Source: Comamonas terrigena NBRC 13299 (lineage in GTDB: Bacteria > Pseudomonadota > Gammaproteobacteria > Burkholderiales > Burkholderiaceae_C). From it: a stretch of DNA of 64,000 bases. Below the pieces are notes generated by a model, which was not told the DNA's origin, did not search any database, and worked only from the letters and a program-made list of their open reading frames with translations. Both the position numbers and the translations under genes were made by a program. Each line of letters starts with the position of its first letter. Position 1 is the stretch's first letter. The stretch lies in contig NZ_AP019749.1 in assembly GCF_006740045.1 (NCBI RefSeq), forward strand, positions 3,429,001 through 3,493,000. The letters are read 5' to 3'. Of the stretch, positions 10,201-24,800 are shown in pieces.

Positions 10201-13200
10201 TTGTTTTTTTCAGCCATGGCCCCCAATGGATGCAGCACGCACAGGCGCTGCGCAAGGGCCTTGTGGACCAGCTTAACACGGTCATTGCGGGCCGCCCGCA
10301 GCGAGTACACGACTGCGTTGCTGGCCTGTTGGCGGGCGGTCAGCTTGGCAGCGAAGGGCTGTGCGCCACGGCCTGCTGCCGCGGACGGAGGCGGTGTGCA
10401 CGGCGGCTTTGCGCACCGCGCAACGGCCCGGTGCGGCCCTTCACAAAAAAAATACCCACTGCCCGGCACATGGACTTGCGTGGGAGCACTGCGGACCATC
10501 GCACAATGGGGGTTCGGTGCCGCGGCGCTGCCGGCCTGGCGGGAATGCATGGAACATGCCCGCAATGCCTGCGCCACCCCGGCACAGCCAGCCCGCAAGC
10601 GCTGCGGTGGGAGTTCCGCTTCCTGCCCTGGCTGCCGGGCCGTCCCCCCTCACCGAGATTTCATGACCCGTCTGCTTCCCGTTGCTCTTGTCTGCATCGC
10701 TGCGTGCGCCCTCCCCAGCTACGCGCAAAGCCCCAAAAACTCCAAAGCCCGCGCTGCGGCCGCTGTGGACAACAGCTACGGCCAGCGTGCCGAAGCGCTG
10801 CGCTGGGCCGATACCCTGGCCCAGCAGCAAGGCATCGATGCCGCCTGGCTGCGCCAGCAACTGGGCCAGGCACAGAAGCTGGAGCAGGTCCGCCGTCTGA
10901 TGACGCCCAGCACCGGCCCGAAGAAGACCACGGCCCGCAGCTGGGCGGTGTACCGCAGCCGCTTCATCGACCCGGTGCGCGTGCAGGCCGGCAAGCGCTT
11001 CTGGCAGGAGAACGCCGCCGCGCTGGAGCGCGCCGAGCAAACCTATGGCGTGCCCCCGGAAATCATTGTCGGCATCATCGGCGTGGAGACCATCTACGGC
11101 CGCAACATGGGCAACTTCCGCGTGCTCGACGCGCTGGCCACGCTGGCTTTCGACTACCCCGCCAACCACCCGCGCCTGGCCGAGCGCGTGGCCTATTTCC
11201 AGGGCGAGCTGGCGCAGTTCCTGACCACCGCCTGGAGTGCCCGCCAGGACCCCACCCAGGCGCTGGGCAGCTTTGCCGGTGCCATGGGTCTGGGCCAGTT
11301 CATGCCCAGCAGCCTGGCCCGGTTTGGCGTGGACTTTGATGGTGACGGCAAGGTCGACCTCTACAACAGCACCGTGGACGCCATTGGCTCCGTGGCCAAC
11401 TACTTCCGCGGCCACGGCTGGCAGCCCGGCATGGCGGTGCAGTACGGCGTGGCCTTCAACCCCAACGGCACCGACATGGCCACGCTGCTGGCACCGGACA
11501 TCAAGCCCAGCTTCACCGCAGACCAGATGCTGCAGCTGGGTGCCATTCCGCTGGATGGCGGCATGCGCCACCAGGGACCGCTGGCGCTGGTGGAACTGCT
11601 CAACGGCGAAGATGCGCCCACCTATGTGATCGGCACACAGAACTTCTACGCCATCACCCGCTACAACATGTCCAGCTACTACGCCATGGCCGTGTACGAC
11701 CTGGGCCAGGAAGTGGCAGCCGCCGTGCAGGAAGCCAGCCTGGAGCCGGCACCGCAGGCGCCCCGTTCCGCGGCGAGCGCCCCGTAAGCGCCGCGCAGTG
11801 CCCCATGCCAAAGGCCCGCAGATGCGGGCCTTTTTTGTCATTGCGCAGCGGTACGGGACAGCACGGCAGCATGCCGCAGCCGTCCCCGGAACTCAGAAAC
11901 GCTTCATCTGGCAGGTGCTGGGCAGTTCGGCCTGCAAGGCCGTGATCTCGCGCACCACGCGAAAGCCATAGCCCGAGCCTTCCACATCGAACTTCACCCC
12001 CGGTGTGCCCTGGCGTTCCATCACGCCCACGGCCAGCGGCTGCTGGAACTGGTGGTCGGCGGCACGCATGTAGCCGGTGCGGCCGGCCAGCTGCACCTGC
12101 ACCTGTTCCATGGCGCGGGCCACGGCGGCGGCTTCGGTGCTGCCAGCTTTCTGCATGGACTGGGCCAGGGCCTCGACCATCATCTGCATGCGCAGGTGGG
12201 CGTAGTCGTCTTCGGGCTTGGGAAAGCGCTGGCGGAAGCTCTGGTAGAACTGTTCGCTGGCGGCGCCCGGCGTGTTGGGCAGCCAGTCGGCCACGGCCAC
12301 CACCTTGCCCACACCGGCATCGCCCAGTGCAGCGGGCGCGCCCAGCGCGTTGCCGTAGAAGGTGTAGAACATGCCGTCAAAGCCCACTTCGCGCGCGGCC
12401 TTGACCAGCAGCGTCAGATCGTTGCCCCAGTTGCCGGTGATCACCGCCTGGGCACCGCTGTGCTTGATCTTCACCGCATAGGGGGCAAAGTCCTTGATGC
12501 GGCCCACGGGGTGCAGCTCGTCGCCCACCACGGTCACTTCCGGGCGGCGCGCGGCCAGCTGGCGCCGGGCTTCGCCCAGCACGGCCTGGCCAAAACTGTA
12601 GTCCTGGCCGATCAGGTAGACGTTCTTGAGCGCCTTGTCGGCCTGCACCAGCTGCATCAGCGCGGCCATGCGCATGTCGGCATGGGCGTCAAAGCGGAAA
12701 TGCCAGAAGCTGCAGCGCTCGTTGGTGAAGGCCGGGTCCACGGCCGAATAGTTCAGAAACAACACCCGCTTCTTGGGTTCGCGCTGGTTGTGCTTGTTGA
12801 TGGCGTCCAGCAGCGCCGAAGCCGTGGCCGAGGAATTGCCCTGCAGGATGATGCGCGCACCACCGTCGATGGCGGCGCGCAGTGCGGACAGCGCCTCTTC
12901 GTTCTGGCCCTTGCTGTCAAAGCGCTGCACCACCAGCGGATGGGCTGCCGCATCGCCCTGCAGGCGCACGCCACCGCGCGCGTTCACACGTTCGGTCGCC
13001 ATCAGGATGTTGCGGAACACCGCTTCGCCCGTGTTGGCAAACGGGCCGGACAGGCTTTCCACCAGCGCCAGCTGGATGGGGGCGCCGGTGGGCGCTGCAG
13101 CGGCCGTACCGGACTTGGCGGGGCTGGCCGCCAACGCTGCCGAAACCACGCCCCCCAGGCCCCATACCGTGGCACCCGCCACCCCGGCCAGCACCATTTT

Positions 13201-15777
13201 GCGCAGTGAAGATGCCACCTGATGCCTGCGCGATAGCGCTGGTTGGCGGTTTTTCAAGCCCTGCGAGCCAAATTTATTCATACCAAATCATCCCTTGAAA
13301 ACCCCGGCACAGCCTGCAATTGCTGAGCATGCGGCAACCAACCGGAGCGCCGCGCAGTGTATAGGAGCCCAACAACCATGTTCTTCGCATCGCCTGTCAT
13401 CCGCCGTTCTGCCTTCAACGCTTCCCACCAGGCCGATCTGGCCCTGCAGCGCTTCCTGCAAGCCTCGCAGCATGCCGCTGCCAAGACCGCCGGCTATACC
13501 GCCACCTCCACCGAGGACGCCACCACGCTGTCCGTCGATGTGCCGGGCCTGGCCCGCGAGCAGCTGCAACTGCGCATCGAAGACCACCAGGTGCACCTCA
13601 GCAGCGTGGAAGGCGCACCCCGCCAGGTGCAGCGCAGCTGGGAACTGCCCCATGCCATCGATGCCGCTGCCAGCAGCGCCAAACTGGAAAACGGTGTGCT
13701 GACCCTGGTGCTGGCACAGCGCAAGCCGGTGGACACCTCGGTGCAGCTGAGCATCCAGTAAGCCCCGTCTTCCGGGCAGTGCAGCGCGCGCTGCCCACCT
13801 TTTGTTGACTGGCCTGTCACCTTTCTTCTCCTCTTGATTAGCACCGGCACGCCAGACAGCATGAAGCCCGCAACGTTGCACGACGTTGACGGGCTTCTTT
13901 TTTGCCTGCGGGTTTCGAGCGTCGCGGTGCAATGCACGGTGCCATTGCCCGCAGCGTCCCTTGTTCTGCCCCATCGGTGGTGGTGAACGCTGCCGGCGCC
14001 TGGTGCCGAGGAGCGCTCACGCTCAAAGGGTAAAAAGGTAAAAGGGGGCACAGGGCTGCGGCCTCTCCAGGACAGGCGCTCCATCCACAGCCTCCCCAGC
14101 ACCAGACACCGGAACCCCTGCACCGGCGGTAGCCCCGTGCATGGCACGCCTACCCCACACAGCATCGGTCACTGCTACCGGAGTGGGCTCCGCCAGTGCA
14201 GGCACCTGAACGCCCATGAAAAAACGCCATCCGGGGGGATGGCGTTCGGGGTGTGGCCACCGCCACGGTGCAGACTGGCGACCGGCTCACTCGTGGCGCA
14301 GTGCCTCGATCGGGTCCAGCTGCGCCGCACGGCGGGCAGGGAAGTAGCCGAACACCACGCCGATGGCGGCGGAGAAGATGAAGGACAGCGCATTCACCCC
14401 GGCGTTGAAGATATAGGGCACGCCCATCACCTGCGCCAACACATAGGACGCGGCGGTGGCAATCAGAATGCCGGCCAGCCCGCCCAGTGCCGCCAGCACC
14501 ACCGCCTCGATCAGGAACTGCAGCAGCACTTCACGCTCCAGCGCGCCGATGGCCAGGCGCAGACCGATTTCCCGGGTGCGCTCGGTCACGCTCACCAGCA
14601 TGATGTTCATGATGCCGATACCGCCCACCAGCAGGCTCACCGCTGCCACCGCACCCAGCAGCGTGGTCATGACCTTGGTGGTGCCGGCCATGGTGTCGGC
14701 CAGTTGCTTGGTGTCCAGCACGTTGAAGTTGTCTTCATCGCTGGGGGCCAGCTTGCGCAGCTCGCGCAGCAACTGGTTCATGCTGGATTTGACACGCTCG
14801 GGGTCGCTGCCGTCTTCCATGGATACCAGGATGGTGTTCAGGCGCTTGCTGCCGGTCACCCGGCGCTGCAGCGTGTTCAGCGGGATCAGCACGGTGTCGT
14901 CCTGGTCGTTGCCGAAGGCACCCTGCCCCTTGGAGTCCAGCAGGCCGATCACGCTGCAGGAAAAGCCCTTGATGCGCAGCTGCTGACCGATCACATCGGC
15001 GCTGTTGCCATACAGCTCGCGGTGCAAGGTGGCGCCGATGATGCACACGGCAGCACCGGCGCGCAGTTCTTCGTCGGTGAATTCGCGGCCCTGAGCCAGC
15101 TTCCAGTTGCCGGTGATCAGCCAGTCATTGGTGCTGCCGATCACGCTGGTGGACCAGTTGCGCCCGCCAGCCACCACCGTGGCACTGGAGCGCGCCTCGG
15201 GGGCCACGGCCTGGATGCCGCCGATCTGCTGGGCGATGGCCGTGGCATCCGTGTCCTTGAACGACGGCGCCACGGTGGCGCCCGGCCCCATGCGCTGGCC
15301 GGAGCGCACCTGCAGCAGATTGGTGCCCAGGCCGGAGATCTGGTTCTGCACGGCCACGGTGGCGCCATTGCCCAGGGTGACCATGGTGATCACGGCGCTG
15401 ACGCCGATCACAATGCCCAGCACCGTCAGGAATGAGCGCAGCAGGTTGCGACGGATGGAGCGCAGCGCCAGCCAGATGGTGTTCCACAGCATCAGGCACC
15501 GCCTTTCTCGGCCGCGGCCAGGGCCTGGCTGTCCAGTGCGGCGCGGCGCAGCACCAGCGGTTCGTTGGGGGTATCGGTGTCCATCATCCCATCCTTGAAG
15601 CGCACGATGCGGCGGCTGTAGGCCGCCATTTCGGGCTCGTGCGTCACCATCAGCACGGTGATGCCTTTCTCGCTATTGAGCTTCCACAGCAGCTCCATGA
15701 TTTCCTCGCTGCGCTGGGTGTCCAGGTTGCCGGTGGGCTCGTCGGCCAGCAGCACGGCCGGGTCGGAGACGATGGCC

Positions 15778-15812
<35 letters not shown>

Positions 15813-18800
15813 CAGTTCGGCCGGCGTGTGGTGTTCCCAGCCCTTGAGCCCCACCGCATCCAGCGCGCGGGCGGCGGCGGCGTGGCGCTGGGCCGTGGGC
15901 TCGCCCCGGTACAGCAGGGGCAGCTCCACGTTTTCCTGCGCCGTGGTGCGCGGCAGCAGGTGAAAGCCCTGGAACACAAAGCCGAAGTAACGGCGGCGCA
16001 GGCGTGCCCGTTCGTCACGCGACAGGCCTTCCACGTGCACGCCCTTGAACAGGTAGGAGCCGGTGGTGGGACGGTCCAGGCAGCCCAGGGTGTTCATGGC
16101 CGTGGACTTGCCCGAACCGCTGGGGCCCATGATGGCGACAAAGTCGCCCTGGGCAATGTCCAGGTCCACGCCCTTGAGGGCCTGGAAGGCCAGGCCGCCT
16201 TCGCCATAGGTCTTGGTCACGCCACGCAGGCGGATCAGCGGCAGGCCGCCTTCCCCTGCGGCACTGGGAGAGAGCGCACTCGACAGCTCACTCATTTGGC
16301 GGCCCCGCTGCGCTGGTCGGTGATCAGCAGATCGCCTTCCTTGAGGGCTTCGCTCTCCACCTCGGTCATGCGGCCATCGCTCAGGCCAGTCTTGACCTGG
16401 CGGGCTTCGGGCTGGCCGCCCTGCAGCACCCACACATAGCGGGTCTGGCCGGGGGCCTGGGCCTGTTCACGGCCGCCCTGGCGGGAGCCGCCCTGGCGCG
16501 GGGGACGCGGCATCAGCTGGCCGACGATGCCGCCACTGTTGCCACCGCTGGCGCCGGGCGCACTGCCTGCAGGCTTGCCGCCTTCGCGCGCAGCACCGGC
16601 ACCTGCTGCCGCCTGGCCGGGGTTCTGCATGCCGGTGGGCGTGAAGCGCAAGGCCGAGTTGGGCACCAGCAGCACATCCTGGCGTTCATTGGCGCGGATG
16701 GTGGCAGAAGCCGTCATGCCGGGGCGCAGGCTCAGGTCCTCGTTGTTCACCTCCAGACGGGCCACATAGGTGACCACGTTGTCGGTCTTGGTGGAGCCGT
16801 AGTCCACGCGGGTCACCTTGGCCGGGTAGCGGCGCGAGGGGTAGGCGCTGACGGTGAAGCTGGCACGCTGGTCGGCCTGCACGGTGCCGACGTCGGCTTC
16901 GTCCACCGCCACTTCCAGGCGCAGCTTGTTCAGGTCTTCGGCCACGGTGAACAGGGTCACGGCCTGCAGCGAGGCGGCCACGGCCTGACCGGGTTCCACC
17001 GTGCGGGTCAGCACCACGCCGTCGATCGAGGCCTTGATGGAGGCCTTGGAGAGGTTGGTCTCATCGGTGGACAGCGCGTTGCGGGCGTCTTCCACCGAAG
17101 CCTTGGCGGCGGCCACATCGGCCTTGGCGCGGTCGAGCGTGGCGCGGCCGGAATCCAGTTCGGTGGCCGACGGCACCTGGCCGCCCGACAGGCGGTGCAC
17201 CTCTTCCAGGCGCGCCAGATTGGCCTGGGCCTCCTTGAGCGTGGCTTCGGCCTGGCTCTGCTTGGCCTGGGCCGAGGCCATGGTGGCGCGCGAGCGGCCC
17301 ACCTGGGCCATGAGCTTGTCGGTGTCCAGCTCGACCATCACCTGGCCTTTTTTCACTTTGTCGTTCACGTCCACATAGACCTTGCGCACCGTGCCCGACA
17401 GCTCGGAGCCCACGTTCACCGTGCGCGTCGGCTGCAAGGTGCCGTTGGCCGAGACGGTCAGCGACAGCGTGCCCTTCTTCAGCGCCTCGGTCACATACAC
17501 AGGCTTGGCCTTGGCCTTCTGGTCGGCCTGCCACCAGGCAAAGCCGCCCACCGCCACGGCCACCGCCACGGCGCCGATCCACACCGTGGGGCTTTGCCAC
17601 CATTTGCGGGCCAGGCCGTCGCCCAGCAGGTCCTGCACTTCTTGGCTGCTGGAAGTCGTTTTGTTCTTTTTCATGTTCGGTAGATCCTGTTGATTCTTCT
17701 GCGGTCAGCGTGGCTCAGGGCTGGCTGTTGCGGGCCACGGGCGTGGCGGCGGCGTCAGTCGCCACGGTCGGCGTCCAGCCGCCGCCCAGGGCCTTGTAGA
17801 GGCGGATGTGGTCGGTGCTGATGCTGGCCGCCACGGTGGAGACGCTGTCCTGCGAGCTCAGCAGGGTGCGCTGCGTGTCCAGCACGGTCTGGAAGTCGAT
17901 CAACCCGCTCTGGTAGCGCTGGTTGGCCAGCAGCGAGGCATTGCGCGCCGCGGCTTCGGCCGCACGCAGGCGCACCAGGCGCTCCTTGTCGCCCTGCAGC
18001 TGTACCAGCGCGTCTTCCACTTCCTGCAGCGCCGTCAGCACGGCAGACTGGTAGCTGGCCTGGGCCTGGTCCACCACCGCGCTCTGGGCACGGATCTGGG
18101 CCCGGTTGGCACCGCCGTCGAACAGCGTGGCCGACAGACCGGCTGCCATGCTGGCCGCCACCGAGGCGCCATTGGTCAGCGCGCCCAGGGTCAGGGCGCT
18201 CAGGCCCAGCGAGCCGCTCAGGCGCAGGCTGGGGTAGTTGGCCACTTCCTGGGCCGACAAGGTGGACAGCGCGGCTTCCAGCCGGTGCTGGGCCGCGCGC
18301 ACATCGGGACGCTGGCGCAGCGTGTCGGCCGGCAGCGTGAGGGCCAGCTCGTCCGGCGCACGGGGCACGGGCTGCAGCGCCTGCAGCTGCTCCTCCAGCG
18401 CGGCCGGCGGCTGGCCGGTGAGGATGGACAGCGCATGGCGCGACTGTGCCAGGCTGGTCTGCAGCGCCGGAATCTGCGCGGCGGTCTGGTTGGTGGACTG
18501 GCGGGCCTGCTCGGATTCCAGCGACGTGGCCAGCCCGGCCTGCACCCGCCATTCGGTGATCTGCTGGGTCTGCTGTTGCAGCGCCAGGTTCTGCTGGGCG
18601 ATGCGCAGACGGTCCTGCTGGCCGCGCAGTTCCACATAGGTCTGGGCCACTTCGGCCGCCAGCGACACCTGGGTGCTTTCCAATGTGGCCTGGGCCGCGC
18701 GGGCCGTGGCTTCGCTGGCGTCGACCCGGTTGCCCTGCGCCCCCCACCAGTCCGGCTCCCAGCTGGCGTCCAGCCCGGCGGAATAGCTGTTGCGCGCGTC

Positions 18801-21800
18801 GTTATTGCCCTGGCGGCTGCGCCCCACCCCGGCACTGGCGCCGGCGCTGGGCAGCAGGCCGGCGGCCTGCACATCGCGCGTGGCCCGGGCCTGGCGTACG
18901 GCCGCCTGGGCGCTCAGCAGGCTGGGGTTGGCCTGCAGGGCCTGGTCGATCAAGGCCGTCAGCTGCGCATCGCCAAAGCGCTGCCACCAGCGCGAGAGGT
19001 CTTCCGGCGCCTGCTGCTGGGGTGCCGACTGGGCGGCATGCCATGCCGTGGGCACGGCCGGCATGGCGCCTGCCGGGGTGAAGGAGGTGGTGTGGCTGCA
19101 GCCGGCCAGCAGCAGGGCGCCGGCCAAGGCCACCGCCAACGGCAGCGCGGCCGGGCGACGCGCCGAAGAAGCAATGACAGGGAAGGAGGAAGAAAAATGC
19201 ATGAAGGCCCTGGTGGATCGTGCCGTGAACTGTGACCGATTGTGCGCAAGCTCTGTAGGGCTGCGACAAACTCTGTGTGAAGCCCTGGTAAAGAGCAGAC
19301 GGGTCACCTGCAGGCCACGCGATTGTGCCGAGAGGCGCGGGTTCTCCCCCTCTGAATCCCTGTGCTCCGGGGCGATTTGCGGCCGCAATGGGCCATCCCG
19401 TTGAGCGGCCATAGGCCGCGCCAGTGGCCACCCGCAGCAGGCCGGCACCACACCACGGGAAATGCGCCTACAGAGCCGCGCCGGAGGGGGCCTTCTCAAA
19501 CCCCGCATGGCTGCCTACGATGCACGGGCGTCTTCTCTGTCCCACCCAGGCCCTCACCGGGGTCGCTTCGGGACCCCTTCGAGCCCCTTCCCCAACCCTT
19601 GCAGGAAAGCACTATGGCCAAGATTCTGGTTCTGTATCACTCCATGTACGGTCACATCGAAACCATGGCGAACGCCGTGGCCGACGGCGCACGCAGCGTG
19701 GCCGGCGCCCAGGTCACCGTCAAACGCGTGCCCGAGACCATGCCTGCCGACGTGTTCAAGAATGCCGGCGGCAAAGCCGACCAGGCCGCACCCGTGGCCA
19801 CCCCGCAGGAGCTGGCGGAGTACGACGCCATCATCGTGGGCACCCCCACCCGCTTCGGCAACATGACCGCCCAGATGCGCAATTTCTGGGACCAGACCGG
19901 CGGTCTGTGGGCCAAGGGGGCCCTGATCGGCAAGGTGGCCAGCGTGTTCGCGTCCACCGGCACCGGCGGTGGTCAGGAAATGACCGTGACCACCACCTGG
20001 GCCACGCTGGCCCACCACGGCATGCTGATCGTGCCCATCGGCTATGCCCTGCCGCAGCAGACCGATCTGTCTGCGGTCAAGGGCGGCAATTCGCCCTACG
20101 GTGCCACCACCATTGCCGGCCCCGACGGCTCGCGCCAGCCGCACCCGGATGAGCTGGCCATTGCCCGCAACCAGGGCGCCACCGTCGCCAAGCTGGCGGC
20201 CAAGCTGGCGGGCTAAGCCCGGTCACGGCCGCCACGGCAGCCACAAAAAAGCAGCCTCCAGGGCTGCTTTTTTATCGGCGGCACGGCCCCCAGGTCTGGC
20301 CTTACTTCAGCGAATCCAGCGGCCAGCGCGGCTTCACATCGAAGGCATAGGTTTTTTCCGCCTGTTCGCGTCCGGCCTGCAGGCGCATGGCCGCGGCCAT
20401 GGCGATCATGGCGCCGTTGTCGGTGCACAGGTGCAGCTCGGGGTAGTGCACGCGGATCTGGCGCTTGGCGCAGGCGGCGTTCAACTGGGCGCGCAGCAGC
20501 TTGTTGGCGCCCACGCCACCGGCCACCACCACGCGGCGCATGCCGGTGTCCTTCAGCGCCGTCAGCGTCTTGCGCACCAGCACGTCGACGATGGCCGCCT
20601 GGGTGCTGGCGGCCAGATCGGCCTTGCGCGCTTCCAGATCGTCCCCCAGCTTCTTGGCCTGGGTCAGCACCGCCGTCTTCAGGCCGGCAAAGGAAAAGTC
20701 CAGATCGCCCGAATGCAGCAGCGGGCGCGGCAGCTTGAAGGCTTCTGGGTCGCCACCTTCGGCCAGGCGGGACAGCTCGGGCCCGCCGGGATAGGGCAAG
20801 CCCATCAGCTTGGCCGATTTATCGAAGGCTTCGCCGGCTGCATCGTCGATGGTTTCGCCCAGGATGGCGTAGTCGCCCACCCCGTCCACCCGCATCAGCT
20901 GGGTGTGGCCGCCGGAGACCAGCAGGGCGATGAAGGGAAATTCGGGCGGATCCTCGCTCAGAAAGGGCGACAGCAGATGCCCTTCCAGGTGGTGCACCCC
21001 CAGCACCGGTCTGTCCAGCGCCGCGCCCAGGGCGCAGGCCACACCGGCACCGACCAGCAGCGCGCCCGCCAGGCCCGGGCCACGGGTGAAGGCCACCACG
21101 TCCACGTCCTGCAGCGTGGTGCCGCTTTCCTTCAGCACATGTTCGGTCAGCGGCAGCACGCGGCGGATATGGTCGCGGCTGGCCAGCTCCGGCACCACCC
21201 CGCCATAGGCGCGGTGCATGTCGATTTGGCTGTGCAGTGCGTGCGACAGCAACTGGGGCACGGCGCCGCCATCGGGCAGGCGCACCAGGGCCACGCCCGT
21301 TTCGTCACAGGAGGATTCGATACCGAGGATCAGCGAACTCATGGCCGCCAGTGTAGAACCTGCGGCGCAGCGGCGCTGGTAGGCGGGCATTGGCCCGGCC
21401 TGCCGTTTGCCATCCTGCCTAGCGCTGCCGGTGCTCAGCTGGTGGTGTGCGCGGAGCCGGTGATGTAGTGCTCCAGCTGCTGGATGGTGAACTGCTGCTC
21501 GGAGATGATTTCCTTGACCAGGTCCCCGATCGAGACCATGCCCAGCACCTGGTGCTCGGTGTTGACCACCGGCAGATGGCGGATGCGCCGGGACGTCATC
21601 AGCGCCATGCATTCGGCCGTGGTCTGGCGCGGCAGCACACAGTGCACCTGGGACGTCATCACCTCCTGCACCTGGGTGGTGCTGGAGCTGCGCCCCTGCA
21701 GCACCACCTTGCGGGCGTAATCCCGCTCGGTCACGATGCCGGCGATGCGCCCGCCGTCCAGCACCAGCAGCGCGCCGATGCCTTTGTCGGACATGAGCTG

Positions 21801-24800
21801 CAGCGCCGCCAGCATGGTGTCGGTGGGGGCCACGCTGTGCACGGGGCTGTTGTTCTTGGCTCGCAGGATGTCAGCCACAGTCGTCATACCGCATCTCCTT
21901 GGGACAAAAAGCGCCAACGGAACTGCCATTGGCATGCATACTAACCAGACTCGCAGCGCCAGTGTGGCGGCATCGCGGCAATGCAGCAATCAGGCGATGC
22001 CCGTATCCCTGTAGCGGGTAAGCAGCCCTCGCGCCGCCCTCCTACCCCGGCCTGCGCCGAGCGCCCACAAAAAAGGCAGCTTGCGCTGCCTTTTTTCATC
22101 CGACCCTCGGTCCGTGCCGATCCTATACAGAAACGGCCAGCGCTGTCCCGGCGGCGCTCAGCGGCGTCCGCCCAGCAACGCGCCACCGATCTTGAACAGA
22201 TCGCCCATGCTCACCTGACCGTCACCGTCCTGGTCCAGCAGGCTGCCCAGCAAGCCGCCGCCCAGACCGCCCTGGGCCTGCGCCCGCTCACGCTCCTGCC
22301 CCAGGGCCTGCCCCAGTCCGCCGGCATCTAGGCCACCGGACTGCACCCGGCTGGCCAGAAACGCCATCACGATGGGGGCCAGCATCTGCAGCAGATTGCC
22401 GGCATTGCCGCCCAGACCGGTGGCCTGGCCCAGACCCGCTTCCGCGCGCTGCTGGTTGCCGCCAAAGATGTGGCCCAGGATGTCGGCCCCGCCGCCCAGT
22501 CCGGCGCCACCACCACCGTTACCACCTTGCGCGCCACCCAGCACCGAGCCGACCAGGTCGCCCAGACCGCCCAGACCCTGGGGCGCGGCTGCGCTGTGGT
22601 CCCGCTGCAGGGCCCCCAGCAGGTCGGCGGCGCCCTGGGGCTGGGCAGCGTTCTGACCCAGAGCGCCCAGCAGCAGCGGCAAGGCCGCGCCCACGGCCGA
22701 CTGCGTCTGTTCGGTGTCGGTACCCAGTTGCTGCGCCATCTGCTGCATGGGGGCACCTTGCAGCTGAGACATCAGCTCATCGACCAGAGAGGGGGAAGCG
22801 TTCATGGCAGTGACTCCTGAGGAAATTCAGCACCCCATCGTACAGACCGTACACGCGGCGTCCACCGAAAGCCATGGCTGCCATCGTGAACAATCATCAC
22901 TGCCGTACCCGGTGCACCGCCCAGTGTGCCTCCTGGGGCCAACGGCGGTTCCCTCCCACTGTGACGGCAGGCTTTCCGATGGCCTGCAACGCAGACCCGC
23001 GCCTGCACCGGCCGAAAAAAATGTGCACAGCGACCGCCCCAGCGGCCCCATGCGCGAACACCGCATCCATTCAGCACGAAAATAGCCGCAGCAGCGGTGC
23101 AGCCAGTCTGGGCTCCCGTCCAGTCTTTCGACCGCTGGCACCATTTGCATATGAAAAATAAATATTAAAAACAAACCATAACAACGAAAGACAATATATA
23201 CCCCATGTCGATCCAGCACTACCTCAAAGAAATCGGCCGCGGCAAAGACGGCGCGCGGGCGCTGCGGCGTGACCAGGCCGCCGACCTGATGGGCCAGTTG
23301 CTGGACGGCCAGGTGGATGATCTGGCCACCGGCGCCTTCTGCGTGGCCATGCGCATCAAGGGCGAAACGCCCGAAGAGATGGCCGGTTTTCTGGATGCGA
23401 TCCACCAGCGCCTGCCCGCGCTGGCTGCGCCCCAGCAGCCCTGGATCGTGCTGCCCAGCTACAACGGCGCGCGCAAGCTGCCCGTGCTCACCCCGCTGCT
23501 GGCCCTGCTGCTGGCACGCGAAGGCCTGCCGGTGCTGCTGCACGGCAGCACTACCGAATCCAGCCGCACCACCAGCGCCCAGGTGCTGCTGGCGCTGGGC
23601 CATGCCCCTGCCACCGCATTGACCGACATCGCCCCCGGCCAGCTGCTGCACTGCGCCACGAGCGCGCTGCACACCGGTTTGCAAAGGCTGCTGAATGCCC
23701 GCGCCGCCATCGGCCTGCGCAACCCGTCGCACAGCCTGGTCAAGCTGCTGAACCCGCTGGGCCGCAGCGGCCACGACACGCTGGTGGTGGGCAGCTACAC
23801 CCACCCCGAATACGCCACCTCCATGGCCGCCACCCAGGCCCTGGTGGGCGCCACCGCCCTGCTGCTGCGCGGCACCGAGGGCGAGCCCGTGGCCGACCCG
23901 CGCCGCCACCCGGCCATGACGGCCGTGCTGCGCGGCCAGCTGCAGCCGCTGCAGGAAAATCAGCGCGGCACGCTGACCGACCTGCCTGCGCTTCCGCCCA
24001 GCCATGATGTAGAGTCCACGGCCCGCTATATCGAGAACGTGCTCGCAGAGCGCCAGCCCGTTCCCGCCCCCATTGCCCAACAAGTGCAGTATCTGACTGC
24101 ACTGCACCGCCAATTGCGCAGCACCGCTGCGCAAGGAGCCACACCATGACCACCGCCACCACGCCCCTCACCACCGGCCGCTGCACCCTGGTGGGCGCCG
24201 GCCCGGGCGACCCGGAGCTGCTGACCATCAAGGCGCTCAAAGCCATCCAGAACGCCACGCTGCTGCTGGTGGACGACCTGGTCTCCCCCGAGATCGTGGC
24301 CCATGCCGCCCCCACCGCCCGCGTGGTGTACGTGGGCAAGCGCGGCGGCTGCAAGAGCACGCCCCAGGCCTTCATCGAAAAGCTGATGCTGCAGGCCGTG
24401 CAGGAAGGTGAAGACGTGGTGCGCCTCAAGGGGGGTGACCCCTTCATCTTTGGCCGCGGGGGCGAGGAAGTGGAGCACCTGCGCGCCGAAGGCATTGAGG
24501 TGCAGGTCATCAACGGCATCACCGCCGGTCTGGCCGGGCTGACCAGCCTGGGCGCGCCGCTGACCCACCGCGACCATGCCCATGGCGTCGTCTTCATCAC
24601 CGGCCACGCCAAGCCCGGTGACGCCGGCACCGACTGGCGCGCACTGGCCGCTACGGCCCATGCGGCCAAGCTGACGCTGGTGATCTACATGGGCGTGCGC
24701 TCCGCCGAATCGATTGCCCACGATCTGCAGGAAGGCGGCCTGCCCGGCCACCTGCCCGTGGCCATCATCCAGCACGCCAGCCTGGCGCAGCAGCGCCACG